From Desulfobacterales bacterium (GTDB lineage Bacteria > Desulfobacterota > Desulfobulbia > Desulfobulbales > BM004), in the NCBI GenBank assembly GCA_021647905.1, contig JAKITW010000009.1, positions 1 to 55,669 on the forward strand: DNA of 55,669 nt, given 5' to 3'. Below, in pieces: positions 1-7,851 of the stretch (positions are counted from its first letter, which is position 1; every line of letters begins with the position of its first letter). The notes below the pieces were generated by a model. It was given only the letters and a program-made list of their open reading frames with translations. It did no database searches and had not been told where the DNA came from. Position numbers and translations under genes: made by a program.

Positions 1-4
1 GACT

Positions 5-706
5 TCATTCCCCCGGGGTGAATATCTCTTCCTTGACAGACGGCTCCGCGTCCGGTTCCAGTGGCTGCGGACCGGGAAGCAGTGGTTTTTCTTCGGTCTG
101 TTCCTCCTCCAGATCAGCAAAGGTGTCCAGATAGAGTCCGGCCAGGCAGCCGACCTGGAGCGGCGGCAGGAGGATTTTCAACAGGTTGAGCAGCGGCAGC
201 ATGGTGCTGAGCAGGTTCAGAAGCATGGCCGGGATAAAGGTGATCATCAGGAGAAAGGCCAGGTGGATGAAAAAACCCTTCTGTTTCACCTGTTGCCGGC
301 TGAGCCGCATTGCATCGTCCAGGCGCATTTTCCGGTCAGCCATCAGCGGCAGGGTGTAGATCCACCAGGTGGCAAAGATCAGGCCCGGGACAATGAGCAG
401 AAAAAGCCCGGTGACAATGAGCAGGATCACCCCGAAGTAGGGGAACAGCCCGGCAAAGCGTTTGAATCCGGAAAAGAGGTCCTTGAACGCGGGCGGCCGC
501 TCGTCTCGCAGGTAGAGGATGACCATCAGCAGATAGCCGGCGAACAGGGGTCCGGCCAGCAGGCTGAGCGAGACCAGATTCAGGATCTGGATCAGCAGCC
601 CGCCCAGGATCATCAGCAGCGGGTGTTTGATGGTAATGCTGCAGGCGTCCTTCAGGTAGCGCTGAATGTCCATGGTCGGTCCCGTGGGGTGATGGTTGTC
701 CGTCAT
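5..706 (-). CDS. Multi-pass inner-membrane protein of unknown function
   Basis: A 233-residue protein with strongly hydrophobic stretches at about residues 28-66, 87-124 and 147-195, so roughly six membrane segments, and a hydrophilic acidic Glu/Pro-rich tail of about 40 residues at the C-terminus. The overall look is that of the small DUF975/DUF4013-type integral membrane proteins, but no diagnostic motif lets me assign a family. It begins three bases after the hemB stop, so it is almost certainly translated from the hemB transcript. An internal Met at residue 12 is an alternative start. No enzyme motif is visible; function unknown. Confidence 0.75.
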   Translation of the reverse strand: MTDNHHPTGPTMDIQRYLKDACSITIKHPLLMILGGLLIQILNLVSLSLLAGPLFAGYLLMVILYLRDERPPAFKDLFSGFKRFAGLFPYFGVILLIVTGLFLLIVPGLIFATWWIYTLPLMADRKMRLDDAMRLSRQQVKQKGFFIHLAFLLMITFIPAMLLNLLSTMLPLLNLLKILLPPLQVGCLAGLYLDTFADLEEEQTEEKPLLPGPQPLEPDAEPSVKEEIFTPGE

Positions 707-709
707 TGC

Positions 710-1684
710 CTATCTCTGCAGGAGCCGGGCCATGTCCTTGGCAAAATAGGTCAGTATGATGTCGGCCCCGGCCCGTTTGATGCTCAACAGGGTCTCTTCC
801 ATCACCCGGGCCTCGTCGATCCAGTTGTTGGCCGCCGCCGCCTTGATCATGGCGTATTCGCCGCTCACCTGGTAGGCGGCCACCGGCAGGTCGAACTCCT
901 CGCGCAGCCGCTGGATGATGTCAAGATAGGCCAGCGCCGGTTTGACCATCAGGATGTCCGCCCCTTCTTCCACATCCAGGGTGGCCTCGCGCAGGGCCTC
1001 GCAGGCATTGGCCGGATCCATCTGGTAGCCGCGCCGGTCGCCGTGCCGGGGGGCGCAGTCAGCCGCGTCCCGGAACGGTCCGTAAAAGGCGGAGGCGTAT
1101 TTAACCGCATATGACATGATCGGGATCTCGGCGAAATCGTTTTCATCGAGAATGGCCCGGATCTCGCCGACCCGGCCGTCCATCATGTCCGAGGGGGCCA
1201 CCATGTCGGCCCCGGCCCGGGCGTGGGACAGGGCGGTCCGGGCCAGGATCTCCAGGGTGGTGTCGTTGTCCACCCGGTTCTTGATGATCACCCCGCAGTG
1301 GCCGTGGGAGGTGTACTCGCAGAGGCAGACATCGGTGACCACCAGCAGTTCCGGGGCCTTATTCTTCAGTTCCCTGATCGCCCGCTGGATGATCCCGTCC
1401 TTGGCGTGGGCCCCGGAGCCCATTGAATCCTTTTTGTCGGGCAGCCCGAACAGGATCACCGTATTGACCCCCAGGCCCAGGCATTCCTTGGCCTCCCCGG
1501 CCAACTGGTCCACGGTTATCCGGTCGATGCCGGGCATGGAGGGAATCGGCTCGCGCTTGCCCCTGCCCTCCATCACAAAGAGCGGGTAGATGAACTGGGC
1601 CGGTGAGAGAAGGGTCTCGCGGATCAGGGACCGGAGGGATTCGTTCCGCCGCAGCCGGCGCGGTCGATATTCTGGAAACATCAT
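710..1684 (-). CDS. hemB: Delta-aminolevulinic acid dehydratase (porphobilinogen synthase)
   Basis: Condenses two 5-aminolevulinate molecules into porphobilinogen, the second common step to haem, sirohaem and cobalamin; relevant here because the window encodes multihaem cytochromes and corrinoid proteins. The zinc-binding cysteine triad is seen as [14 protein letters not shown], and both active-site lysines as [10 protein letters not shown] and [11 protein letters not shown] place the start at the ATG at 1684 (MMFPEYRP), preceded by AAGGAG at seven bases, rather than at the upstream Met at 1726; this gives 324 residues, the usual HemB length. The following membrane-protein gene starts three bases after its stop. 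Confidence 0.97.
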   Translation of the reverse strand: MMFPEYRPRRLRRNESLRSLIRETLLSPAQFIYPLFVMEGRGKREPIPSMPGIDRITVDQLAGEAKECLGLGVNTVILFGLPDKKDSMGSGAHAKDGIIQRAIRELKNKAPELLVVTDVCLCEYTSHGHCGVIIKNRVDNDTTLEILARTALSHARAGADMVAPSDMMDGRVGEIRAILDENDFAEIPIMSYAVKYASAFYGPFRDAADCAPRHGDRRGYQMDPANACEALREATLDVEEGADILMVKPALAYLDIIQRLREEFDLPVAAYQVSGEYAMIKAAAANNWIDEARVMEETLLSIKRAGADIILTYFAKDMARLLQR

Positions 1685-1803
1685 TGCTGTTCTCCTTGTG
1701 GCTGAAAATGGTTCAATAGCTGACAATATAACTTAACATCGCAGAATATCGAAGTGTTCCGTTCTGCTTCCGAGATTTGTTGTTCTAAATTCTGAATTCT
1801 CTC

Positions 1804-4023
1804 TTATACCGGCGCCAGGGGTAGTTCGATGGTGAACACGGCGCCGGTGGGCTCGTTGTCGCGCACCCGGATATAGCCGTCATGGTCCGCCACCACCGTG
1901 CTGGCAATGGCCAGGCCGAGGCCGGTGCCGGTTTTTTTGGTGGAAAAATAGGGCTCGAACAGCCGGGGCTTGTCCTGGTCGCGCACCCCGGGGCCGTTGT
2001 CCCGGACCTCGATAAAAACCGCCTTCCCGGCCGTATCGCAACTGAGCCGGATCTCGATTCGCCCGCCGTCCGGGAGCACTGCCACCGCATTGTCCAACAG
2101 GTTGATCAGGACCCGTTTCATCTGTTTGCGGTCAAAGGGGAACAGCGGAACCTCCCCGGTCGCCTGGAAGATGAACTCGATCTCAGCGTGCGCCTCCCCG
2201 TAGAGAACCAATACCTCCCTGACCATGTCCGCCAGATTGTTGAGCGTTTTTTCCACTGCCGGCATCCGGGCGAAGCTGGAAAATTCGCTGACCAGTCTTT
2301 TGAGTTCATCGACCTGGTTGATGATGGTCCGGGTGCAGAGATCGAAAACCTCGCTGTCCTCCCCGAGTCGTTCCATGTATTTTTTCCGGAGGCGCTGGGC
2401 CGAGAGTTGAATCGGGGTAAGGGGGTTCTTGACCTCGTGGGCGATCCGGCGGGCCACCTCCCGCCAGGCTGCCATTCGTTGCGCCTTTTCAAGTTGGGTG
2501 AGGTTGTCGAATACCAGCACCATACCCTGGGGGTTCTGATTTTCGTCGGTCAGTTTGGTGAAGTTGACCAGCAGGGAGAAGACCTCGTCCCGGACCGTCA
2601 GCCGGATGGGCCGCTGGATGGACTTTTTGCCTGATTCGGTCAACTCCTTGAGAAAGCCGGTGAGGATCTCCAGGTGCGCGGGATCAAGCACGGTGCGGTA
2701 GTCCTGGTTGAGGTAATGTTTCTTGTCAATTCCCAGCAGTTCCTCGGCAAAGCGGTTGATGGTGGTGATTCGTCCGGACTCGTCAAGGGAGATCACCCCG
2801 GCGGCCACGTTCTGGAGAATGGTCTCGGTGTACTGCCGCCGGTTGTCCAGCTCCAGGTTGCTCTCCCGCAGGGCCCGGTTGGCCGCCTCCAGTTGCCGGC
2901 TGCCGGTGGCCAGGTCCCGGGTCATCATGTTGAACGAGTCGACCAGGAGCCCCATTTCGTCATCAGCCTCTTTTTCGAGAACAAAATCAAGCTCGCCCTC
3001 GGCAACCCGCTTGAGGGCTCCGGCAAGTTTGCCGATGGGGCCGGTGAGCCCCTGGGCCACATAAAAGCCGAACCAGACCGCACTGAAGATGATCAGCAGG
3101 GTAACAATCAGCAGCATCACCAACAGACTGGTCTTGATCGGGTTCTTGAGGAGCATCAACTGGCGGTAGCCCTCGATGCCCCTGGAGATGACGTTCATCC
3201 GTTCCAGTTGGTCGTTGCCGATCAGAAAGGAGGTGACCAGGAGAAAGGGGGTGTTGTTGTTGCCGTTGATGAGTACCGGGGTCACGCCGCGGACCAGTTC
3301 GCCGGCCGGGATCCGCTGGATGGCGATCTGGTCATGCTCACCGTTCAATGCCAGCCGGAACAGCTCGGGCGGGAACTCGGGAAGCTGGATGCCGTCGAGC
3401 TGTTCGCCCAACACCCTGACCACCGGTTTGCGCTGGTCGGTGAACAGCTCCAACCCCTCCAGCCCCTGGGCCGCCAGGGTGTTGTTAAAAAAGGAGTCCA
3501 GATCCTTAAGCTGGGCGGGCCGGTAGGGGCGGGCGGCCAGCCGGGCGGCAAGGGCCTGGCCCTGGCGGTTTACCCGGCGGCGCGCCTCCTGGTAGATGTC
3601 CTTGGCAACGTTAAGGGATTCCTGCAGGGATTGCTCCACCGTGGAGTTGAACCAGTAGTCCATGCTGGTGGAGACGAACTGGAGGGCGATGAAAAAGAGC
3701 AGGGCCGTGGGGATCAGGGACAGGGAGACAAAGGAGATGACCAGCTTGGTCCGTAGTTTTGCCCCCAGAATCCGCTGCCGGCGCTGGAAGATAAGTTCAA
3801 CCAGGCTGCGGAGGACGAGAAAGATTATCAGCAGCAGCAGCAGGACATTGATGTTGATCAGGACAAAGACGAGAACGTTGCCGCTTACCGGGAAGGGAAT
3901 TTCGCCCAGTTGCGAGACCCTGGTCTCAAGGATGGTCAGGCCGAGAATAAGGCAGAGGCAGATCAGGATGACCTGCCGGATCCGCTGTTTTTTGCGGGCC
4001 TGTTGTTCTCTGGAAACTGCCAT
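1804..4023 (-). CDS. NtrY-like membrane sensor histidine kinase
   Basis: A 739-residue sensor kinase with NtrY architecture: three N-terminal membrane helices (about 17-37, 48-70, 92-115), a periplasmic stretch, a further membrane helix near 300-325, HAMP, a PAS domain (about 395-500), a HisKA domain with RRIAHEVKNPLTPIQ and a HATPase_c domain with DNAVAVLPDGG, DNGPGV and GTGLGLAIA. NtrY proteins autophosphorylate and pass phosphate to an NtrX-type regulator, commonly in nitrogen, redox or envelope control. The upstream DUF4390 gene is a frequent partner in deltaproteobacteria. No response regulator follows; hemB comes next, so the kinase is an orphan within this window. Confidence 0.92.
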   Translation of the reverse strand: MAVSREQQARKKQRIRQVILICLCLILGLTILETRVSQLGEIPFPVSGNVLVFVLININVLLLLLIIFLVLRSLVELIFQRRQRILGAKLRTKLVISFVSLSLIPTALLFFIALQFVSTSMDYWFNSTVEQSLQESLNVAKDIYQEARRRVNRQGQALAARLAARPYRPAQLKDLDSFFNNTLAAQGLEGLELFTDQRKPVVRVLGEQLDGIQLPEFPPELFRLALNGEHDQIAIQRIPAGELVRGVTPVLINGNNNTPFLLVTSFLIGNDQLERMNVISRGIEGYRQLMLLKNPIKTSLLVMLLIVTLLIIFSAVWFGFYVAQGLTGPIGKLAGALKRVAEGELDFVLEKEADDEMGLLVDSFNMMTRDLATGSRQLEAANRALRESNLELDNRRQYTETILQNVAAGVISLDESGRITTINRFAEELLGIDKKHYLNQDYRTVLDPAHLEILTGFLKELTESGKKSIQRPIRLTVRDEVFSLLVNFTKLTDENQNPQGMVLVFDNLTQLEKAQRMAAWREVARRIAHEVKNPLTPIQLSAQRLRKKYMERLGEDSEVFDLCTRTIINQVDELKRLVSEFSSFARMPAVEKTLNNLADMVREVLVLYGEAHAEIEFIFQATGEVPLFPFDRKQMKRVLINLLDNAVAVLPDGGRIEIRLSCDTAGKAVFIEVRDNGPGVRDQDKPRLFEPYFSTKKTGTGLGLAIASTVVADHDGYIRVRDNEPTGAVFTIELPLAPV

Positions 4024-4108
4024 GAAAGCTCCGGGTCGGTTTCGAGTGGTTCGCCTATCAGGTCTCAGGGGCCCTGCCCGGCTTTACCGGACATGGCGGC
4101 CGGGCCGT

Positions 4109-4678
4109 TCAGTAGCTGAACTCCAGGCTGTGCCAACTGGTTTCAAAATCCCATAACGAGGAAAAGGGAATAAGATAATGAAAGTACAAGGGCAGTGTTT
4201 TTTTGGCAAGTTTGGCCTTGATCCGGAGACGGTAGGCAGTGTCCGGGACGAGTTGCTTCAGGGTGATTACCCGGAATCCGTTGACCTCGGCCATCTGCTT
4301 CTGGGCGGGCAGCAGGGCGGTGGTAACGATTTCCTGGTTCCGTTCGCTCAGGACGATCCGGTATTCTTCCTTCAGGTTGTCGTAGGTCAGGGTATGGTTG
4401 AAGGTGTGGGTGGTTATCTTCCGGTCGGGCCAGCCCCTGTTGATCCGGTACAGCTCCACATAAAAGGTGAAGGTGGCCGGGATGCCGTTATGGATGCCGG
4501 CGACGATTTCATCGGTAAAGCAGTTCTTGACAGTGAAAAAAAGAAGCAGTTCGGTGTCGGAGTTGGCAACGGTTATTTCGCTTATGGTCGCCTTCCCGGC
4601 CAGGAGCGGCCGGGGCAGGGCAAAGAGGACGATGAACCCAAGCAGGAGAGAGAGGAATGGGCGTTTGAGGTTTGTCAT
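4109..4678 (-). CDS. DUF4390 exported protein
   Basis: A 189-residue protein with a cleavable-looking signal peptide (hydrophobic residues about 8-26 ending ARPLLAGKA-like) followed by a beta-rich soluble domain. The pattern ITVANSDTELLLFFTVKN near the start and WDFETSWHSLEF at the end fit the DUF4390 family, which has no known reaction. It lies 85 bases upstream of the NtrY-like kinase on the same strand, the arrangement usual for the family, suggesting that the exported protein works with the sensor. A structured repeat element sits just upstream of its start. Confidence 0.85.
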   Translation of the reverse strand: MTNLKRPFLSLLLGFIVLFALPRPLLAGKATISEITVANSDTELLLFFTVKNCFTDEIVAGIHNGIPATFTFYVELYRINRGWPDRKITTHTFNHTLTYDNLKEEYRIVLSERNQEIVTTALLPAQKQMAEVNGFRVITLKQLVPDTAYRLRIKAKLAKKTLPLYFHYLIPFSSLWDFETSWHSLEFSY

Positions 4679-4696
4679 GGTGTCGTGGGTTGAGGG

Positions 4697-4757
4697 GTAA
4701 ACGCTTGCAGGGCTGGGGGCAACCCGGAGTCCGGCGGCTTACCCTGTGAGTGGTTAC
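4697..4757. repeat. Structured dispersed element R1, copy 1
   Basis: About 60 bases that recur at 36862-36921. The two copies share an identical core (4720-4740, GCAACCCGGAGTCC then GGCGGCTTA) and flanks GTAARCGCTTG and TGTGAGTGGTTA. A stem CAGGG (4708-4712)/CCCTG (4742-4746) encloses the core; in the other copy it is CAGGC/GCCTG, a compensatory base-pair change that argues for a conserved RNA hairpin. A short inner CCGG/CCGG hairpin with AGT loop is also possible. I cannot match it to a known riboswitch. It lies between the divergent DUF4390 and arsR genes; the sense strand is not clear. Confidence 0.6.
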
Positions 4758-4877
4758 ATTGAGGGAGATCATGGTGCTTCATCATCGTGCGGCCATATAT
4801 TTACTCGAAATTCACGGTGTTGTCCATGGAGGATCTGGGGACCGCGGGGCCGGCAACAGGGAGCGGCGGATTTTTGG

Positions 4878-4906
4878 TTGACACCCGGCTCCGCCAGGCT
4901 TATCGT
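4878..4906 (+). promoter_or_regulatory. Promoter of arsR-hgcAB
   Basis: TTGACA (4878-4883), 17-base spacer, TATCGT (4901-4906): a near-consensus sigma-70 promoter facing arsR. Transcription would start near 4913, only a few bases before the ATG at 4916, implying an essentially leaderless message. Confidence 0.65.
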
Positions 4907-4917
4907 AAGTTTACGAT
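4902..4917. promoter_or_regulatory. ArsR-type operator overlapping -10 and start codon
   Basis: ATCGTAAGTTTACGAT is a perfect 7-bp inverted repeat with a 2-bp spacer. It covers the -10 box and the A and T of the ATG at 4916. Position and symmetry fit autorepression by the ArsR-type protein encoded immediately downstream. Confidence 0.65.
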
Positions 4918-5218
4918 GAAAAGACAGCCCTTGACGGAAACAGGTCCGGATCCCGATGCCTTTGCCCGGTTATGCAAGGCCTTGGCCCATCCGGTCAGGA
5001 TCAAAATCGTACAGTATCTCAAGGGGATGGATCGGTGCCAGTGCGGACGGCTTGTCGAGTTGCTCCCCCTTGCCCAGTCCACGGTCAGCCAGCACCTGCG
5101 ATCACTGAAACGGGCGGGGTTGATCCGGGGCCAGGTGGAAGGCCCCCGTACCTGCTACTGCCTTGACCATGAGATGCTTGCGGAATTTTTACGGATGGCG
5201 GCCCGGTTGACAGGCTGA
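4916..5218 (+). CDS. ArsR/SmtB-family transcriptional regulator upstream of hgcAB
   Basis: A winged-helix repressor of 100 residues: FARLCKALAHPVRIKIVQYL, a CQC pair in the helix corresponding to the ArsR metal-binding helix (RCQCGRLVELL), recognition helix AQSTVSQHLRSLKRAGLI and wing QVEGPRTCYCL with two more cysteines. The CxC suggests that a thiophilic ion such as As(III) or Hg(II) is sensed, but the ligand is not provable from sequence. I chose the ATG at 4916 because a good promoter lies between it and the upstream in-frame Met at 4787. hgcA starts 25 bases after the stop. ArsR-like regulators next to hgcAB have been noted in other mercury methylators. Confidence 0.88.
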   Translation: MKRQPLTETGPDPDAFARLCKALAHPVRIKIVQYLKGMDRCQCGRLVELLPLAQSTVSQHLRSLKRAGLIRGQVEGPRTCYCLDHEMLAEFLRMAARLTG

Positions 5219-5243
5219 ACAGCGGAAGAAACAAGAGAGAAAC

Positions 5244-6461
5244 ATGGAACTGAAACATGTAGACAACGATGCCGAACCTTGTTGCGCCGGCTCGTCCGGT
5301 GAAGGGTCCTGCGGGCCCCGGCCGCTCACCGGCCTGCCGATGGCCTCCGGACCGGTGGAGGATGATGAACCCTGCTGCGGGCCGCCCCCGGGGCCGCCGA
5401 GCAGTCCCCATGAACGGCCGGGCTACCAACTCTGCGGGTTTGTCCGCGGATTTCGTGACACGCCCATGGGACCGGTGCCCCTGGTCCGGACCAGGCTCAA
5501 CCCGGCCGATCGGTTGGCAACCATCGGGGCCCGGCTCAATATCGGCCGCAACGATTACCGGGTGGCGCCGGGACTGTACGGGGTGGGGAGCCCGGATCCG
5601 GATTCGCCGGTGCTGGTCACGGCCAACTACAAGCTCAGCTTTGACACGCTGCGCCGCGAGCTTGACGATGTCAACGCCTGGATCCTGGTTCTCGATACCC
5701 GGGGGATCAATGTCTGGTGCGCGGCCGGCAAGGGTACCCTGTCCACTGCCGAGGTGATCGCCAGGGTGAAGTCGGTGGGGCTGGAGCGGATCGTTCGTCA
5801 TCGCCGGCTTATCCTGCCGCAGCTGGGCGCCACCGGAATCGCGGCCCATAAGCTCAAAAAAGGCTGCGGGTTCGAGGCGGTCTGGGGACCGGTCCAGGCC
5901 CGGGATATTAAAAAGTTTCTCAACAACGGGCTCAAGGCCGATCCAGCCATGCGGCAGGTGACCTTCACCCTGGCGGAACGGCTGCTCCTGGTCCCAGTGG
6001 AAATCTCCCTGGTATTGAAACCCAGCCTGTGGGTTCTGCTGGCCGTTCTTATCCTGTCCGGGATCGGGCACGGCCTGTTTTCCGTTGCCGCCGTGTGGCA
6101 GCGTGGTCCGATTGCCGCGGCCGCCTATCTGAGCGGGATAGTTGCCGGCGCGGTGGCGGTGCCGGCCCTGTTGCCCTGGCTTCCCGGCCGGGCCTTTTAC
6201 ATCAAGGGCCTGATGACCGGTCTGACCGGCGGCGCGCTGGTCGTTTTTTTCAACTGGTCCGGGATCAGGGGCCTGGAGGCCGCGGCCCTGATATTATTGG
6301 CCATGGCGGCCAGTTCCTATACAGCGATGAATTTTACCGGGGCCACCCCCTATACCTCGCCGACCGGCGTGGAAAAGGAGATGCGCCAGGGGATCCCGGT
6401 GCAGATCCTGGCCCTGTTCGTTGCTGCCGCGGCCTGGGTCGGGTCCCGGTTTATTGCATAG
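5244..6461 (+). CDS. hgcA: Corrinoid protein HgcA, mercury methylation
   Basis: HgcA transfers a methyl group from its corrinoid to Hg(II), giving methylmercury. The hallmark cap-helix motif NVWCAAGK is present at residues 156-163 with the cobalt-ligating Cys159. The soluble corrinoid domain (about 65-235) is followed by a C-terminal membrane domain (about 245-405) with five hydrophobic helices, as in the family. Length 405 is at the long end, because of an N-terminal extension of about 60 residues rich in Pro and Gly with vicinal cysteines (EPCCAG, SCG, EPCCGPPPG), which could bind Hg(II) or As(III) (inference). hgcB starts nine bases after the stop, so the two are one operon with arsR. Confidence 0.95.
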   Translation: MELKHVDNDAEPCCAGSSGEGSCGPRPLTGLPMASGPVEDDEPCCGPPPGPPSSPHERPGYQLCGFVRGFRDTPMGPVPLVRTRLNPADRLATIGARLNIGRNDYRVAPGLYGVGSPDPDSPVLVTANYKLSFDTLRRELDDVNAWILVLDTRGINVWCAAGKGTLSTAEVIARVKSVGLERIVRHRRLILPQLGATGIAAHKLKKGCGFEAVWGPVQARDIKKFLNNGLKADPAMRQVTFTLAERLLLVPVEISLVLKPSLWVLLAVLILSGIGHGLFSVAAVWQRGPIAAAAYLSGIVAGAVAVPALLPWLPGRAFYIKGLMTGLTGGALVVFFNWSGIRGLEAAALILLAMAASSYTAMNFTGATPYTSPTGVEKEMRQGIPVQILALFVAAAAWVGSRFIA

Positions 6462-6470
6462 GAGAATGAT

Positions 6471-6752
6471 ATGGAATCATTACGGTATCTGCCCGGGGTG
6501 ACCACCCTGCAATTCAATGAGGATGCCTGCGTCGGCTGCGGGATGTGTACCAAGGTCTGCCCGCACGGGGTGTTTGCCATGGAGGGACGTAAGGCGCGGC
6601 TCCGGGACCGGGACGGCTGCATGGAGTGCGGGGCCTGCGCCACCAACTGCGCGGTGGGGGCCATCTCCGTGACTCCGGGGGTGGGCTGCGCCTCCTATAT
6701 CATCCAGACCTGGCTCAAGGGCAGGGAAAAGGCGGAATGTACCTGCTGTTGA
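6471..6752 (+). CDS. hgcB: Ferredoxin-like HgcB, mercury methylation
   Basis: The 2x[4Fe-4S] partner of HgcA, which supplies electrons to return the corrinoid to Co(I) and may hand over Hg(II). Cluster ligands are C20-C23-C26-C30 (CVGCGMCTKVC) and C50-C53-C56-C60 (CMECGACATNC, the HgcB signature). The additional conserved Cys73 (VGCAS) and the C-terminal CTCC end (C90, C92, C93) are present. Length 93 is typical. RBS AGGAGA lies before the ATG. The gene ends directly at a heptamer tandem repeat. Confidence 0.95.
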   Translation: MESLRYLPGVTTLQFNEDACVGCGMCTKVCPHGVFAMEGRKARLRDRDGCMECGACATNCAVGAISVTPGVGCASYIIQTWLKGREKAECTCC

Positions 6753-6995
6753 TGACAGAAGACAGAGGACAGAGGACTGAGGACTGAGGACTGAGGACAG
6801 AAGACAGAGGACAGAGGACTGAGGACTGAGGACTGAGGACTGAGGACTGAGGACTGAGGACTGAGGACTGAGGGCTGAGGACAGAGGACTGAGGACGGAG
6901 GGCGGAGGACGGAGGACTGAGGACTGAGGGCGGAGGACTGAGGACTGAGGGCGGAGGATAGAGGACTGAGGACTGAAGGCGGAGGCCTGAGGACG
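6753..6995. repeat. Heptamer tandem repeat (GGACTGA-type), about 34 units
   Basis: About 240 bases of degenerate 7-bp units, mainly AGGACTG with variants AGGACAG, AGGACGG and AGGGCGG, filling nearly all the space between hgcB and the fumarase alpha gene. There is no spacer sequence, so it is not a CRISPR. The array encodes a Ser/Pro-rich open frame on the minus strand that is probably an artefact of the repeat. Confidence 0.95.
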
Positions 6996-7001
6996 GAAAA
7001 C

Positions 7002-7838
7002 ATGCGGCAGTTAGAGAGTACGGTTATTACCGCGGCGGTTAAGAAGCTGGCCATGGAGGCGGGTTTTCACCTGGAACCGGATATCCTCGACGCCCTGGTG
7101 GCGGCCCGGGACCGGGAGACTTCACCGCTGGCCAGGGACGCCCTGGAGGTCCTGATCCTCAATGCTGATATTGCTTCCCGCGAGCAGATCCCGGTCTGCC
7201 AGGATACCGGCGTGGCAGTGGTCTTTGTCCGGCTCGGCCAGGAGGTCCGGGTGCGGGGCGATCTCGGCGCCGCGATCCAGGAAGGGGTGCGGGCCGGGTA
7301 TGAGGAGGGTTATCTGCGCAAATCGGTGTGCGACCCGATGACCCGGCAAAACACCAATACAAACATCCCGGCGGTGATTCATTACGAGATCGTGGCCGGT
7401 GATACGCTCTGGATCGGTTTTCTGCCCAAGGGCTGCGGCAGCGAAAACATGAGCGGCCTGGTCATGCTGCCGCCCTCGGCCGGGCTGGAGGGAGTGGTCG
7501 ATTATGTGGTGGAGCGGGTCAAGGCAGCCGGCTCCAATCCCTGCCCGCCGGTGCTGGTCGGGGTCGGCATGGGCGGCACCTTTGAGATGGCGGCCCTGTT
7601 GGCCAAGAAGTCCCTGCTCCGGCCCCTGGGCCGGGCCAACCCCCGGACCGAGGTGGCGGAACTGGAACAGGAGATCCTGGCCCGGATCAACAGGGAGGGC
7701 CAGGGCGTCCAGGGCTGGGGCGGCAACAACACCGCCCTGGCCGTGCACATGGATACCTATCCCACCCATATCGCCAGCTTGCCGGTGGCGGTCAATATCC
7801 AGTGCCATGCGCACCGTCATAAAGAAATTGAACTCTAG
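7002..7838 (+). CDS. Class I fumarate hydratase, alpha subunit
   Basis: N-terminal catalytic half of the iron-sulfur, oxygen-sensitive fumarase, interconverting fumarate and malate. The three cysteines that hold the [4Fe-4S] cluster are seen in PVCQDTG, KGCGSEN and IQCHAHRH. Length 278 is typical for the separate alpha subunit. It is followed 13 bases later by the beta subunit. L-tartrate dehydratase subunits share the fold, so the substrate is inferred; fumarase fits a sulfate reducer using the dicarboxylate branch. The ATG immediately follows the heptamer array, which therefore also holds its RBS region. Confidence 0.9.
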   Translation: MRQLESTVITAAVKKLAMEAGFHLEPDILDALVAARDRETSPLARDALEVLILNADIASREQIPVCQDTGVAVVFVRLGQEVRVRGDLGAAIQEGVRAGYEEGYLRKSVCDPMTRQNTNTNIPAVIHYEIVAGDTLWIGFLPKGCGSENMSGLVMLPPSAGLEGVVDYVVERVKAAGSNPCPPVLVGVGMGGTFEMAALLAKKSLLRPLGRANPRTEVAELEQEILARINREGQGVQGWGGNNTALAVHMDTYPTHIASLPVAVNIQCHAHRHKEIEL

Positions 7839-7851
7839 CAGGTGAACCGTC

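Noticed and set aside
2674-3756. Long plus-strand frame opposite the NtrY-like kinase
   Set aside because: Antisense shadow of a well-supported kinase gene; composition reflects the complementary strand.
6753-6995. Possible CRISPR array
   Set aside because: Units are seven bases with no spacers; it is a simple tandem repeat.
6695-7054. Ser/Pro-rich 119-codon frame on the minus strand across the heptamer array
   Set aside because: Arises from the repeat itself and overlaps hgcB and the fumarase start; no RBS and no family.
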